Shown piece after piece: positions 8,441 to 19,130 of a stretch of 50,635 nucleotides of DNA. Source of the stretch: Rhodococcus aetherivorans. GTDB lineage: Bacteria > Actinomycetota > Actinomycetes > Mycobacteriales > Mycobacteriaceae. Location of the stretch: contig NZ_JAALEG010000040.1 in the NCBI RefSeq assembly GCF_011058165.1, positions 1 to 50,635 of the forward strand, in the 5' to 3' direction. The number at the start of each line of letters is the position of its first letter. Positions within the stretch are counted from its first letter, which is position 1. Position numbers and translations under genes: made by a program. The notes beneath the pieces were generated by a model, which made no database searches, had not been told where the DNA came from, and saw nothing but the letters and a program-made list of their open reading frames with translations.

Positions 8441-11400
8441 GCTGCTCCGATCACGAGAAGGGGGGTGCCGGGGGCGACTTTCGCGCCCGGCCCGACGAGG
8501 ACCTTCAGGACGGTCCCCTCGACGGCTGCCGGCACGGGCATTTCCAGCTTCATGGCCTCGAGGATGACGGCGGTGTCGTCGGCGGCGACCCGTTCGCCCT
8601 CTGCCACCTCGACCCGCCACACGTTGCCGACCATGGGGGCCTCGACGACGACCGATCCCGCCGGCATCCCGGCGAGCGGGTCTATGGGCTCGACCACCTC
8701 GATCGGCGCCGGCTCGGTGCGGTCGAACTCACCGGCCGCGTGCCACGCCTGCTTCTCGGTCTCGAACGCCGCGGACTGACGCTCGTGGAACGCGTCGATG
8801 GACTCGGCGTTCTCCGCCAGGAACCGCAGGTGGTCGGCGAGGGCGAACGTGCCCTCGGAGACCTCGGCGTCGAACCGGCCCGCCAGGGACGCGGCGCGGT
8901 ACTCGAGCAGCTGCTCCGGGCTCACCGGTTCCCACACGATCCGGTCGAAGAAGCGGAACAGCCACGGCTTGCCGTCCTCGAACGGGCCGGCCTGCCGGTA
9001 CCCCGACCAGATCGGCACCGTCCGCCCGATCAGCTGGTAGCCGCCGGGGGACTCCATGCCGTAGACGCACAGGTACTTCCCGCCGATGCCCACGGCGTCC
9101 GACGGGGTCCACGTGCGCGCCGGGTTGTACTTCGTCGTCACGAGCCGGTGCCGGGGATCGAGCGGAACGGCCAGGGGCGCACCGAGATACACGTCGCCGA
9201 GGCCGAGGACGAGGTACTCGGCGTCGAAGACCGTGTCGCGGACCTGCTCGACCGAGTCGAGTCCGTTGATGCGCCGGATGAACTCGGTGTTCGACGGCAG
9301 CCACGGCGCCGAGTCGCGCACACCGCTGTGGTAGCGGGAGATCGCCTCGGAGATCGACGGGTCGTCGAACGAGAGCGGCAGCCGGACGGTGCGGCTGGGC
9401 ACCACCAGATCGTGGGTGGCCGGCAGTTCCGTCTCGAGGTCCTGCAGGGTCCCGAGCAGCCGGTGCTGGGGCAGCACCTCCGGGTCGAAGTGCACGTGCA
9501 GCGACCGCACCCCCGGCGTGACGTCGAGGATCCCCGGCAGGCGCACGGCCGCGAGCGCCTCGGACAGGGCGTGCACCCGCATCCGCAACCCCAGGTCGAG
9601 CACCATGTCGCCGTACTCGACGAGGATGTTGTCGTCGCCGCCGCGCAGGTACACCACCTCGGGACGGTCCAGGAACGCCGGGGTACCGGCCAGCCGGCCG
9701 CCGTCGAGCGCGGCGGGCCGCGCCACGGGCGGGACGTCGCGGGCGCGGGCCGCCGCGCCGCGCAGCTCGACCGCCGCCTCGTCGGTCACGGGAACGAACC
9801 GCACCGAATCCCCGGGCCGGATCTGCCCCATCTTCCAGCGGTGACCGGAGACGACCGTGAGCGGGCACGCGAACCCGCCCAGGCTCGGGCCGTCCGGACC
9901 GAGCAGGATCGGGGTGTCGCCGGAGACGTTGAGTGCGCCCACCGAGTAGGGGTTGTCGTGCAGGTTCGACGGGTGCAGCCCGGCCTCGCCGCCGTCCGTC
10001 CGCGACCAGGTGGGCTTGGGGCCGTCCAGGCGGATGCCGGTGCGGTTCGCGTGGGACTGCACCGTCCACGTGGTGTCGTAGAACTGGGCCAGGTCGTCCT
10101 CGGTGAAGTAGGCCGGGGCGGGCTGCGGACCCTCGGTGACGGCGAGATGCCACGTGTGGGTGAACTCCGGGCGACGGTCCACGGGTACGGGTGCCGGGCC
10201 GGCAGGGGCGGGGGACTCCGCCACGCCGAGCACATCACCCGTGGCCAGGGCTCTACCGGTGACGCCGCCGAAGCCGCCGAGGGTGAACGTCGCGGCGCTG
10301 CCGTGGTAGAGCGGGGCGTCGAGCCCGCCCCGCACCGCGACGTAGGTGCGCAGGCCCTGCTCGGCCGGGGCGCCGACGTCGAGCACGCCGCCGGCCGGCA
10401 CCTCCACGGGCTCCCACATCGGCACGGGCACCCCGTCCACGGTGGCGACGACCGGGGCGCCGGTGACGCACACGAGCGTCGGGTCGGAGAACTTCAGGCG
10501 CGGGCCCTGCAGCGTGCATTCCAGCGCCGGTGCCCCCTCCGGGTTGCCGACGGCGCCGTTGGCCGCGCGCATCGACAGGTCGTCCATCGGGCCCGACGGC
10601 GGAATGCCGACCTCCCACAGGCCGATCCGGCCGGGGAAGTCCTGCACCGTGGTCATGGTGCCCGCGCGCAGCACGTCGATGCGGTGGCCCGTCGCCCGCA
10701 CGTCCCGCAGCGTCGCGGTGGTGTGCGCGGCCTCGAGCACCGGCTCGGCGGTGCAGATGCGCCGCAGCTGCGGCAGGTTCGTCTGCACGCCGTACAGGTG
10801 GGTGTCGTCGAGCGCCTCGGCGAGCGCCGCGAACGCGGTGCGCCGGGACTCGCCGCGCACGATGATCTTGGCGAGCATCGGATCGTAGAACGAGCTCACC
10901 TCCGTGCCGGTGTCCACCCACGTCTCGACGCGGGTGTGGGCCGGGAACTCCACGGCGGTGAGCAGTCCGGCGCTGGGCCGGTAGTCGTGCCCCGGGTCCT
11001 CCGCGTACACGCGCGCCTCCACGGCGTGACCGGTGATCCGCGGTCCGCCGTCGGGCAGCGCGTCGAGCATCTCGGTCTCGCCCCGGCCCAGCCGCAGCAT
11101 CCACTCGACCAGGTCCACACCGGTGACCTCCTCGGTGACCGGGTGCTCGACCTGCAGGCGGGTGTTCATCTCGAGGAACGACGCCTCGCCGCGTTCGACG
11201 TCGTAGACGAATTCGACGGTCCCGGCGGAGCGGTAGCTCACCGACGAGGCGAGCCGGCGCGACGCCGCGAGCAGTTCCTCGACGACCGAGTCGGGCAGGT
11301 TCGGGGCGGGCGCCTCCTCGACGACCTTCTGGTTGCGACGCTGCAGCGAGCAGTCGCGCGTGCCGAGGCTGATCGTGCGGCCGCAGCCGTCGCCGAACAC

Positions 11401-12042
11401 CTGCACCTCGATGTGGCGGGCGTGGGCGACGAACCGTTCGAGGAACACGCCCGACGAGGAGAAGTTCGCGGACGCGAGGCGCTGCACCCGCTCGTACGCG
11501 TCCCGCAGCTCGTCGGGGGTGTGACAGGCCTGCATGCCGATGCCGCCCCCGCCGCCGACGGCCTTGAGCATCACGGGGTATCCGACGGTTTCGGCCGCGG
11601 CGACGGCGGCGTCGACGGACGCGAGCAGGCCGCTGCCCTCGACGAGCGGGACGCCGACGGCGCGCGCCGCCTCGCGAGCGGTGTGCTTGTCGCCGAAGAC
11701 CCGCAGCTGCTCGGGCGTGGGCCCGATGAACGCGATGCCGGCCGCCTCGCAGGCGGCCGCGAATTCCGCGTTCTCCGAGAGGAACCCGTACCCGGGGTGG
11801 ACCGCGCCGGCACCGGTCGCGAGGGCGGCCTCGATCACCAGATCCGCCCGCAGGTACGACTCCGCGGCCGGGGCGGGACCGAGGCGCACGGCCATGTCCG
11901 CCATTTCGACGTGGGCGGCGGACGCGTCCGCATCCGAGTACACGGCGACGGTCTTCAGCCCCAGTGTGTGCGCCGAACGCATGATCCGGCAGGCGATCTC
12001 GCCACGGTTGGCGACGAGCAGGGTGTCGAAAGCGAACGTCAC
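8437..12042 (-). CDS. uca: Urea carboxylase (biotin-dependent)
   Basis: Carboxylates urea to allophanate using ATP, bicarbonate and covalently bound biotin. The 1201-residue chain contains biotin carboxylase N, ATP-grasp and C domains (about 1-450; KAVGGGGGIGMQ, EMNTRLQVEHPVTE), an AHS2/KipA-like domain (about 455-770), an AHS1/KipI-like domain (about 800-1020) and a C-terminal biotin carrier domain with EAMKLEM, the biotinylated Lys being about K1165. It sits between gntR and atzF in the operon. Guanidine carboxylases are close relatives, but no DUF1989 partner genes or guanidine riboswitch are visible, and atzF plus urt genes favour urea as substrate. Confidence 0.94.
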   Translation of the reverse strand: MTFAFDTLLVANRGEIACRIMRSAHTLGLKTVAVYSDADASAAHVEMADMAVRLGPAPAAESYLRADLVIEAALATGAGAVHPGYGFLSENAEFAAACEAAGIAFIGPTPEQLRVFGDKHTAREAARAVGVPLVEGSGLLASVDAAVAAAETVGYPVMLKAVGGGGGIGMQACHTPDELRDAYERVQRLASANFSSSGVFLERFVAHARHIEVQVFGDGCGRTISLGTRDCSLQRRNQKVVEEAPAPNLPDSVVEELLAASRRLASSVSYRSAGTVEFVYDVERGEASFLEMNTRLQVEHPVTEEVTGVDLVEWMLRLGRGETEMLDALPDGGPRITGHAVEARVYAEDPGHDYRPSAGLLTAVEFPAHTRVETWVDTGTEVSSFYDPMLAKIIVRGESRRTAFAALAEALDDTHLYGVQTNLPQLRRICTAEPVLEAAHTTATLRDVRATGHRIDVLRAGTMTTVQDFPGRIGLWEVGIPPSGPMDDLSMRAANGAVGNPEGAPALECTLQGPRLKFSDPTLVCVTGAPVVATVDGVPVPMWEPVEVPAGGVLDVGAPAEQGLRTYVAVRGGLDAPLYHGSAATFTLGGFGGVTGRALATGDVLGVAESPAPAGPAPVPVDRRPEFTHTWHLAVTEGPQPAPAYFTEDDLAQFYDTTWTVQSHANRTGIRLDGPKPTWSRTDGGEAGLHPSNLHDNPYSVGALNVSGDTPILLGPDGPSLGGFACPLTVVSGHRWKMGQIRPGDSVRFVPVTDEAAVELRGAAARARDVPPVARPAALDGGRLAGTPAFLDRPEVVYLRGGDDNILVEYGDMVLDLGLRMRVHALSEALAAVRLPGILDVTPGVRSLHVHFDPEVLPQHRLLGTLQDLETELPATHDLVVPSRTVRLPLSFDDPSISEAISRYHSGVRDSAPWLPSNTEFIRRINGLDSVEQVRDTVFDAEYLVLGLGDVYLGAPLAVPLDPRHRLVTTKYNPARTWTPSDAVGIGGKYLCVYGMESPGGYQLIGRTVPIWSGYRQAGPFEDGKPWLFRFFDRIVWEPVSPEQLLEYRAASLAGRFDAEVSEGTFALADHLRFLAENAESIDAFHERQSAAFETEKQAWHAAGEFDRTEPAPIEVVEPIDPLAGMPAGSVVVEAPMVGNVWRVEVAEGERVAADDTAVILEAMKLEMPVPAAVEGTVLKVLVGPGAKVAPGTPLLVIGAA

Positions 12043-12095
12043 GACAGGCTCCTTCGGTGACGGGGAAGAGGAAGGTATGGGGGCGGAACCGGATG

Positions 12096-12791
12096 TCAGC
12101 GCGCGAACGACATCGCGGTGACGGCGCGGGTCACCCGGTCGAGCACCACCGCGAGGGATTCACCGATGTGTCGGTGCAGCAACCGGTGGGCACGCTCGAG
12201 CTCGTCGCCGAGCACGGCGTCGACGATGGCGAGGTGCTCGGCGATCGACGTCTCGATCCGGCTGTTGACCATGAAGTCGTACATCCGCACGTGCCGGATC
12301 CGGGAGTTGACCGACTCGAGCGAGCCCGCCAGTTCCGCGTTGCCCGATGCGGCGAGCAGTGCGACGTGGAACTCCTCGTCGAGCACCACGAAGCCCGGTT
12401 CCTGCTGCGGCGGGTCGGCGGACAGGCGCAACCACCGTTCGCGTTCGGCGGTGAGGGCGGCGCGGTCGTGCCGCACATCGGGATTGTCGATCGCCCGCGC
12501 AATGCCCTGCAGTTCCAGGGTGATCCGCAGCTCGTAGAGGTCGCGGATGCGGGGGATGCTCGGCGGCACCGGCGAGAATCCGTACTCCTCGCGGCGCAGC
12601 AGGCCGTCCGCGCACAGCATCGCGAGGGCTTCCCGGACCGGGGTGCGGGAGATGCCGAAGCGCGCGGACAGTTTCGGCTCGGTCAGCCGCTCACCGACCG
12701 GGATCGAGCCGTTCATCAGCTCGGTGCGCAGTTCCCGGTACACCCGCGTCCGGAGCGGTTGCGCCGTGGCTGTATCCGTACGTGTCGACAT
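12096..12791 (-). CDS. GntR/FCD transcription regulator 1
   Basis: A 231-residue FadR-type GntR protein: N-terminal winged helix (RLTEPKLSARFGISRTPVREALAML) and C-terminal FCD ligand/metal domain (DEEFHVALLAASGN, EHLAIVDAVL). It is clearly paralogous to the GntR encoded at 13398-14087, with which it aligns over its whole length. The gene is inside the urea operon, 53 bases before the carboxylase gene, so it probably regulates urea uptake and use. An inverted repeat overlaps its own start codon, suggesting autoregulation. The ligand (urea, allophanate or another metabolite) is unknown. Confidence 0.9.
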   Translation of the reverse strand: MSTRTDTATAQPLRTRVYRELRTELMNGSIPVGERLTEPKLSARFGISRTPVREALAMLCADGLLRREEYGFSPVPPSIPRIRDLYELRITLELQGIARAIDNPDVRHDRAALTAERERWLRLSADPPQQEPGFVVLDEEFHVALLAASGNAELAGSLESVNSRIRHVRMYDFMVNSRIETSIAEHLAIVDAVLGDELERAHRLLHRHIGESLAVVLDRVTRAVTAMSFAR

Positions 12792-12807
12792 AGCTGTATA
12801 CGCTATG
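12789..12807. promoter_or_regulatory. Inverted repeat over the gntR1 start (possible GntR operator)
   Basis: CATAGC-tgtatac-GCTATG, a perfect 6-bp inverted repeat whose left arm includes the start codon of gntR1 (12789-12791, minus strand). Its GTATAC core is shared with the palindrome before urtA. Confidence 0.5.
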
Positions 12808-12861
12808 GACGTCGTGTTTCGCCGAGATTGCCCGCGGTAAAGCGGCGGTTAGGAAGAACTC

Positions 12862-13392
12862 TCAGAAGTCCCGCTCGATGCGCAGCACGCCGATGGTGGT
12901 GGCAAGTCCGTCGTATTGCGCTACCAGCAGGCAGAATTCGACCATCCGCCGGTCGTCGAGGTGAGCGGCCAGCGCCTTCCACGTCCCGTCGGCGAGGTCC
13001 CTGGTGGTGACCAGCTCGTCGACGGCCGCGAGCATCGCCCGGTGCCGCGGGCTCCAGCCGGGGGCCCCGGGCCCGTCGAGGATGCGCTGCAGGATCTCCG
13101 GCGTGATCCCGGCGCGGCGGCCGAGCCGGGTGTGGTGGTCCAGCTCGTAGCCGCACTCGCGCAGGTGCGCCACGCGGAGGATGACCAGTTCGGATTCGAA
13201 CCGGGGCAACCGCCCGAACGGCATGAGCTTCCCGGAGTAGTACAGCCAGCCGCGGAACAGGCCACCGGTGCGGCCCAGGGTGCTGAACAGCTGCGCGTCC
13301 TTCGTGCCGGCCACCGTCGAGAGCACGCGCCAGGCCGCCCAGTTGAGAGGGCCGAGCTCCCTGAACCGTCCGGGCCGGATGCGAGGTGACAT
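12862..13392 (-). CDS. Carboxymuconolactone decarboxylase-family protein
   Basis: A 176-residue CMD/AhpD-fold protein (PRFESELVILRVAHLRECGYELDHHTRLGRRAGIT). It has one cysteine in the ECGYELDHH segment instead of the CxxC pair used by AhpD peroxidases, so peroxidase activity should not be assumed. The ATG at 13392 follows the upstream gntR stop by 5 bases; readings from 13644 would overlap that gene in another frame. Its place between two gntR paralogues in a urea operon has no obvious biochemical reason. It may detoxify, or act on an unknown small molecule. Confidence 0.82.
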   Translation of the reverse strand: MSPRIRPGRFRELGPLNWAAWRVLSTVAGTKDAQLFSTLGRTGGLFRGWLYYSGKLMPFGRLPRFESELVILRVAHLRECGYELDHHTRLGRRAGITPEILQRILDGPGAPGWSPRHRAMLAAVDELVTTRDLADGTWKALAAHLDDRRMVEFCLLVAQYDGLATTIGVLRIERDF

Positions 13393-13397
13393 GCCGG

Positions 13398-14087
13398 TCA
13401 GTCTCGCACGGCGCGCGCCAATCGGGCCATCGTCCGGGCCTGCTCGGCGCGCTGCACCACCACCGCCCGGGACGTGTCGATGTGGGCGAGGAGCTGGGCG
13501 TGGGCGTCCTCGAGACGGCCCGCGAGCACCGACTCCGCCACGCAGATGTGCTCGTCGACGGTCGCCGTGATCCGGTCGTGCGTCAGGTAGTCGAACATGC
13601 GCACGGGCCGCACCTTCGCGTTCACGGTGGCCAGCGCGTCGCACAGGGCCGGGTTGCCGGCGGAGGCCAGCAACGCCAGGTGGAACTGTTCGTCGAGCCC
13701 GACGAAGCCCGCATCCGGCTCGGGCAGGTCACGGCGCAGCGCATACCACCGGTCGAGCTCGGCGCCGAGCACGTGGGGATCGTGCCGGATCGACGGATCG
13801 GCCAGCGCGCGACGGATCCCGCGCAGCTCCAACGTGGTCCGCAGCTCGTACAGATCGGCGAGGTCGTCGAAGCGCGGCCGGTACGGGAACAGGCCCTGCT
13901 CGCGCCGCTCGACCAGCCCGTCGGACACCAGCCGTGCCAGCGCCTCCCGCACCGGCGTGCGGGAGACCCCGTACTGCTCGGCGAGGCGTTCCTCGCCGAG
14001 CCGTGCGTCCGGCGGCAGGACGCCCGTCATCAGGTCCGAACGCAGCGCCCGGTAGACCCGGTCGCGCCGCGTGCCACCGGTGCTCAT
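13398..14087 (-). CDS. GntR/FCD transcription regulator 2
   Basis: A 230-residue FadR-type GntR protein with winged helix (RLAEQYGVSRTPVREALARL) and FCD domain (DEQFHLALLASAGN, DEHICVAESVL). It is a paralogue of the regulator at 12096-12791, and the pair probably arose by duplication with the CMD gene between them. Its ATG at 14087 shares one base with the urtE stop (TGATG), so it is co-translated with the transporter genes. It probably senses a metabolite of the same pathway. Confidence 0.9.
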   Translation of the reverse strand: MSTGGTRRDRVYRALRSDLMTGVLPPDARLGEERLAEQYGVSRTPVREALARLVSDGLVERREQGLFPYRPRFDDLADLYELRTTLELRGIRRALADPSIRHDPHVLGAELDRWYALRRDLPEPDAGFVGLDEQFHLALLASAGNPALCDALATVNAKVRPVRMFDYLTHDRITATVDEHICVAESVLAGRLEDAHAQLLAHIDTSRAVVVQRAEQARTMARLARAVRD

Positions 14088-14779
14088 CAGATCGCCATGG
14101 CCGCGCGGACGGTGCCGGCGGCATCCGTGCCGCCGTCGCCGGTGGCGGTGATGCGACCGGATTCGAGGACGTAGTACCGCTGGGCGGCGTGCAGGGCGAA
14201 GCCGATGTGCTGCTCGACGAGCAGCACCCCGAGGTCGCCGCGCCGGCTGAGTTCGACGACGGTGTTCTCGATCTCGGCGACGACCGACGGTTGGATGCCC
14301 TCGGTGGGTTCGTCGAGGATGAGCATGCGGGGCTCGGTGATCAGGGCGCGGGCGATCGCCAGCTGCTGGCGCTGGCCGCCGGAGAGCAGGCCGGCGCGTC
14401 GGTCCAGCAGCGGCACGAGGGCGGGGAACAGGTCGAGCATCTCGGCGACGAGCCGCTTGCCGCGTCTGCGCCCGTCGGCGACGACCTGCAGGTTCTCGGC
14501 GCAGGTGAGCTGGCCGAAGGATTGCTGTCCCTGGGGGACGTAGGCCAGGCCGCGGGCGACGCGCGCGGACGGCCGCAGCGCGGTGACGTCCTCGCCGTCG
14601 AACACGATCCGGCCGAAGGTGGTGGGCAGCAGGCCGACCGCGGCGCGCAGCAGGGTGGTCTTGCCGGCCCCGTTGTGGCCCATGACGGCGACGACGCCGT
14701 CGGCGGGAACGGTGAGGGTGGCCCCGTGGATGATCTCGGTGCGGCCGTAGCCGGTGCGCACGTCGACGAGCTCGAGCAT
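14087..14779 (-). CDS. urtE: Urea ABC transporter ATP-binding protein UrtE
   Basis: A 230-residue LivF-type ATPase: Walker A GHNGAGKTT, signature LSGGQRQQLAIARAL, Walker B MLILDEPTEGIQPSV. With UrtD it energises high-affinity urea import at the inner face of the membrane. The EGIQPS extension after Walker B is characteristic of the UrtE branch of the LivF family. It starts one base after the urtD stop and overlaps the next gntR by one base. Confidence 0.93.
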   Translation of the reverse strand: MLELVDVRTGYGRTEIIHGATLTVPADGVVAVMGHNGAGKTTLLRAAVGLLPTTFGRIVFDGEDVTALRPSARVARGLAYVPQGQQSFGQLTCAENLQVVADGRRRGKRLVAEMLDLFPALVPLLDRRAGLLSGGQRQQLAIARALITEPRMLILDEPTEGIQPSVVAEIENTVVELSRRGDLGVLLVEQHIGFALHAAQRYYVLESGRITATGDGGTDAAGTVRAAMAI

Positions 14780-14780
14780 G

Positions 14781-15559
<779 letters not shown>

Positions 15560-15563
<4 letters not shown>

Positions 15564-16678
15564 CTCACCGGCTCCATCGTCGTGGTCGGTTCGGGAATCG
15601 GCTGCGCCGGGCCGGTGCGGGTGCGTCGCCGGCGCAACGTCGCCAGCCCGGCCAGGCCGGCGGGGAAGAACCCGATGACGACGATGAACAGCAGGCCCTG
15701 GGCGTAGGTCCACGCGGAGGGGAAGTTCTCCGACAGGGCGGTCTGGGCCCACGCGACGCCGATGGCGCCGAGGACCGGGCCGAGCAGGGTCGTGCGTCCG
15801 CCGATGGCGACGCCGATGAGGAATGCGATGGAGGGGACGATGCCGACATCGGCGGGGGAGATGATGCCGACGATGGGCACGAACAGCGCCCCGGCGATGC
15901 CGGCGAAGAAGGCCGCCGCGGCGTAGGCGACGACCTTGACGTTGGCGGGGTCGTAGCCGAGGAAGCGGACCCGCTCCTCCTGGTCGCGCACGGCCACGAG
16001 CAGCTCCCCGTAGCGGGAGAACATCAGCTGCCGGGTGAGCGCGACGACGGATAGCAGGACGCCCGCGGCGACGAAGAACAGCATCCGCTTGTTGGCCGGG
16101 TCGGCGAGGGACAGGCCGAAGAAGCTGCGGAAGCGGTTGAGCCCGTTCGATCCTCCGATCGACTGCTGGCCGATCAGCAGGATCGCGAAGGCGGCGGTCA
16201 GGGCCTGGGACAGGATCGCGAAGTAGGCGCCCTTGACGCGGCGTTTGAACACGCCGAGCCCGAGCAGCACCGCCACCAGGGCGGGCAGCACCAGGATCGC
16301 GACGATCGTCACCAGCGGAGAGGCGAACGGCGCCCAGTAGCCGGGCAATTCGCGGATGCCGGCGATCTGCATGAAGTCCGGGACGGTGTCGCCGCGCAGC
16401 CCGGCGTCGGCGATCTTCAGGTGCATCGCCATGAGGTAGGCGCCGAGGCCGAAGAAGACGCCCTGGCCGAGGGTGAGCATGCCGCCGCGGCCCCACGCGA
16501 GACCGATGCCGACGGCGACGATCGCGAAGCACAGGAACTTCGCGAGCAGGTTCAGGCGGAAGTCCGACAGCACGGCGGGGGCGAGGGCGAACAGAACGAG
16601 TGCGGCGAGGGCGAACCCGGCCCACGTGCGGGCCGGTCCGGGTCGGGTGAGCGCCGGCAGACGTGTCGGGGCAGGCAT
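15560..16678 (-). CDS. urtC: Urea ABC transporter permease UrtC
   Basis: A 372-residue LivM-type permease with about ten hydrophobic segments (for example AGFALAALVLFALAPAVL near the N-terminus) and the GGRTTLLGPVLGAIGVAW segment typical of urea permeases. The ATG at 16678 shares a base with the urtB stop. It forms the membrane channel together with UrtB. Confidence 0.93.
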
Positions 16679-17562
16679 CAGACCAGGCTCCTTGTCTTGA
16701 CCGCGAACAGGCCCTGCGGCCGGACCTGCAGGAAGATCACGATGAGCACGAAGACGATCACCTTCGCGATCGATGCGGTGGTGGAGTATTCGATGAACGA
16801 GTTGAGCAGGCCGAGCGCGACGGCCGCGATGACGGCGCCCTCGATCCGTCCGAGGCCGCCGATGACGACCACCAGGAACGCGTCGATCAGGTAGGACTGG
16901 CCGATGGTGGGACTCGTGGAGCCGATCAGGGTCAGCGCCACTCCGGCCAGGCCGGCCAGGCCGGAGCCGAGGAAGAAGGTGGTGATGTCGGTGCGCCGCG
17001 ACGAGATGCCCACGGTCTCGGCGAGATCGCGGTTCTGCACGACGGCCCGGATGCGCCGGCCCATCGGGGTGAACTTCATCGCCGCGATCAGGATCACCAC
17101 ACACACCACGGCCAGCGCGAGGATGAACAGCCGGGTCCTGGGCACCACCGCCCCGAGGATCTCCACGCCACCGGAGAGCCACTGCGGCGCAACCACGTTG
17201 ACGGCGGGTGCGCCGAAGATGTCGCGGGCGGCCTGTTGTAGCAGCAGGCCCACGCCGAAGGTCACCAGCAGGGTGTCGAGCGGGCGGTGGTACATGCGGC
17301 GGATGAGGGTGACCTCGAGCAGCACCCCCATCACGCCGCCGACCAGGAAACCGACGAGCAGCGACACCAGCAGGGACACCCCGGCGGCCGAGACCACCTG
17401 CTGGACCACGTACGCGGTGTAGGAGCCGGCCATGATGAACTCGCCGTGGGCCATGTTGATCACGCCCATCTGCCCGAACGTCAGCGACAGGCCCAGCGCC
17501 GCCAGCAGCAGGATCGAACCGATGCTCAGGCCCGTGAACAACTGTCCTACAACGACATCCAT
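16678..17562 (-). CDS. urtB: Urea ABC transporter permease UrtB
   Basis: A 294-residue LivH-type permease. The N-terminal GLSIGSILLLAALGLSLTFGQMGVINMAHG stretch is diagnostic of this branch (no more than part is quoted as motif: GLSLTFGQMGVINMAHGE). Multiple hydrophobic helices follow. It lies 37 bases after urtA and one base into urtC, in a continuous minus-strand operon. Confidence 0.93.
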   Translation of the reverse strand: MDVVVGQLFTGLSIGSILLLAALGLSLTFGQMGVINMAHGEFIMAGSYTAYVVQQVVSAAGVSLLVSLLVGFLVGGVMGVLLEVTLIRRMYHRPLDTLLVTFGVGLLLQQAARDIFGAPAVNVVAPQWLSGGVEILGAVVPRTRLFILALAVVCVVILIAAMKFTPMGRRIRAVVQNRDLAETVGISSRRTDITTFFLGSGLAGLAGVALTLIGSTSPTIGQSYLIDAFLVVVIGGLGRIEGAVIAAVALGLLNSFIEYSTTASIAKVIVFVLIVIFLQVRPQGLFAVKTRSLV

Positions 17563-17599
17563 GTCGCCTCCCTTCTCGTCGGCTTCCCGGTCACGGTGG

Positions 17600-18868
17600 T
17601 CAGCTGCCGGACAGGCCGGCGGCCCAGTCGTAGCTCTCGAGGTACGGGTCCGGCTCGATCGCCCCGTTCGACTCCCACACCGTGTAGATCAGTCCGTCGC
17701 CCCGGATCTCGCCGATGCGAGCCGTCTTGGTGATGTGGTGGTTGTCCCCGTCGATCGTGACGGTGCCCTCCGGTGCGTCGAACGAGACGCCGTCGGCCGC
17801 GGCCTGCACGTCGGCGACGGCGAACGAGTCCGCCTTCTCGACGGTGTTCTTCCACAGGTACACCGACGCGTACGCGGCCTCCATCGGGTCGGAGGTGGGC
17901 TTGTTCGCACCGTACTTCGCCTTGTACGCGTCGACGAACGCCGTGTTCTCGGGGCCGTCCACGGTCTGGTAGTAGTTCCAGGCGGTGAGCTGGCCGGTGA
18001 TGTTCTGCGCGCCGATTCCGACCACTTCCTCCTCGGCGATCGACACCGAGATCACCGGCATGTCGGCGGCGGTGAGGCCGACGTTGGAGTACTCGCGGAA
18101 GAAGGCGACGTTCGAGTCGCCGTTGAGGGTGTTGAACACCGCGTCCGCGTCGGCGGTGCGGACCTTGTTGACGATCGTGGAGAAGTCGGTGGACCCGAGC
18201 GGGGTGTAGTCCTCACCCTTGATCTCGATGCCGTTGGCCTCGGCGTACGCGCGGATGATGCGGTTCGCGGTCTGCGGGAAGACGTAGTCGCTGCCGACGA
18301 GGTAGAGGGACTTGACGCCCTTCTCCTTCAGGTAGTCCAGCGCCGGCACGATCTGCTGGTTGGTGGTCGCGCCGGTGTAGAAGATGTTCGGCGACGACTC
18401 GAGGCCCTCGTACTGCACGGGGTAGTACAGCAGCGCGTTGTTGTCCTCGAACACCGGCAGCATCGCCTTGCGGCTCGACGACGTCCACCCACCGAACACC
18501 GCGGCCACACAGTCGGAGCTGATCAGCTTCTCGGCCTTCTCGGCGAACACCGTCGGCTCCGACGCGCCGTCCTCGGCCACGATCCGGATCTGCTTGCCGA
18601 GAACGCCGCCGTTCGCATTGATCTCCTCGACGGCCAGTGCGATCGAGTCACGCACCGTGACCTCGGAGATTGCCATGGTGCCGGACAGCGAGTTCAGCGA
18701 ACCGACCTTGATCGTGTCGCCGGAGGTGTCGACGCACGAGGCGGACCCGGCAGCGTCGGTACTGTCGGTGGCCTTGCTGCCGCAGGCGCTGAGCACGAGG
18801 CCGACGGCGGCCAGCGCGGCCGGCGCGGCGACGGCGCGCTTGGCGAACTTGGACGTGGCAACTGGCAT
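17600..18868 (-). CDS. urtA: Urea ABC transporter substrate-binding lipoprotein UrtA
   Basis: A 422-residue periplasm-facing binding protein. It has a lipoprotein signal with lipobox LSAC (C29), so it is probably anchored to the outer face of the membrane. The [19 protein letters not shown] region is typical of UrtA/amide-binding proteins. It is the first gene of the operon that runs to atzF, and a GntR-type palindrome and a GlnR-like box lie 60-135 bases upstream. Confidence 0.94.
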   Translation of the reverse strand: MPVATSKFAKRAVAAPAALAAVGLVLSACGSKATDSTDAAGSASCVDTSGDTIKVGSLNSLSGTMAISEVTVRDSIALAVEEINANGGVLGKQIRIVAEDGASEPTVFAEKAEKLISSDCVAAVFGGWTSSSRKAMLPVFEDNNALLYYPVQYEGLESSPNIFYTGATTNQQIVPALDYLKEKGVKSLYLVGSDYVFPQTANRIIRAYAEANGIEIKGEDYTPLGSTDFSTIVNKVRTADADAVFNTLNGDSNVAFFREYSNVGLTAADMPVISVSIAEEEVVGIGAQNITGQLTAWNYYQTVDGPENTAFVDAYKAKYGANKPTSDPMEAAYASVYLWKNTVEKADSFAVADVQAAADGVSFDAPEGTVTIDGDNHHITKTARIGEIRGDGLIYTVWESNGAIEPDPYLESYDWAAGLSGS

Positions 18869-18926
18869 GGAGGTGCCCTTCTTCGAAGGTGGGAGCCGGA
18901 CGGGGCCCGGTGTATCCGGGCTGCGT

Positions 18927-18940
18927 ATACAGCGCTGTAT
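18927..18940. promoter_or_regulatory. Palindrome upstream of urtA (probable GntR operator)
   Basis: ATACAGCGCTGTAT is a perfect 14-bp palindrome 59 bases before the urtA start. TGTATCC occurs at 18911-18917 and again at 18937-18943. The GTATAC at 18925-18930 is shared with the repeat over gntR1, which suggests both are bound by one or both GntR paralogues of the operon. Confidence 0.6.
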
Positions 18941-18988
18941 CCGTGGACCGAAGAGTAGGCGGCCGGTGTTGCATGGGAATGTCCTGCG

Positions 18989-19004
18989 GTGACGAGTTCG
19001 TGAC
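18989..19004. promoter_or_regulatory. GlnR-like box upstream of urtA
   Basis: GTGAC-gagttc-GTGAC at 18989-19004 fits the actinobacterial GlnR half-site pattern GTnAC-N6-GnnAC; a further GTTAC lies at 19009-19013. GlnR is the global nitrogen regulator in Mycobacteriales, so control of urea uptake would be expected. The position, about 120 bases before urtA, suits an activator. Confidence 0.5.
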
Positions 19005-19130
19005 CCGTGTTACGGCTCGATTTCCGAACGCGCACACGCCGAGGTCCGGATGTATCCGCGCCTCCGCAGGACAGCGGCGCGCTCCTTTCATCGCGCGGCT
19101 GTCCTGCCGCCGTGCGGGTTTCCGGACGAC

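Noticed and set aside
8437-12042. Guanidine carboxylase instead of urea carboxylase
   Set aside because: The usual DUF1989 partner genes and a guanidine riboswitch are not seen, and the operon contains urea-type transporter genes. Not fully excluded, because the deciding active-site residue was not checked.
8740-12060. Open plus-strand frame of 1106 codons opposite urea carboxylase
   Set aside because: Antisense shadow of a gene with full domain support; no recognisable domains.
12862-13392. AhpD-type alkylhydroperoxidase
   Set aside because: The family fold fits but the CxxC pair needed for peroxidase activity is absent; only ECGYELDHH is seen.
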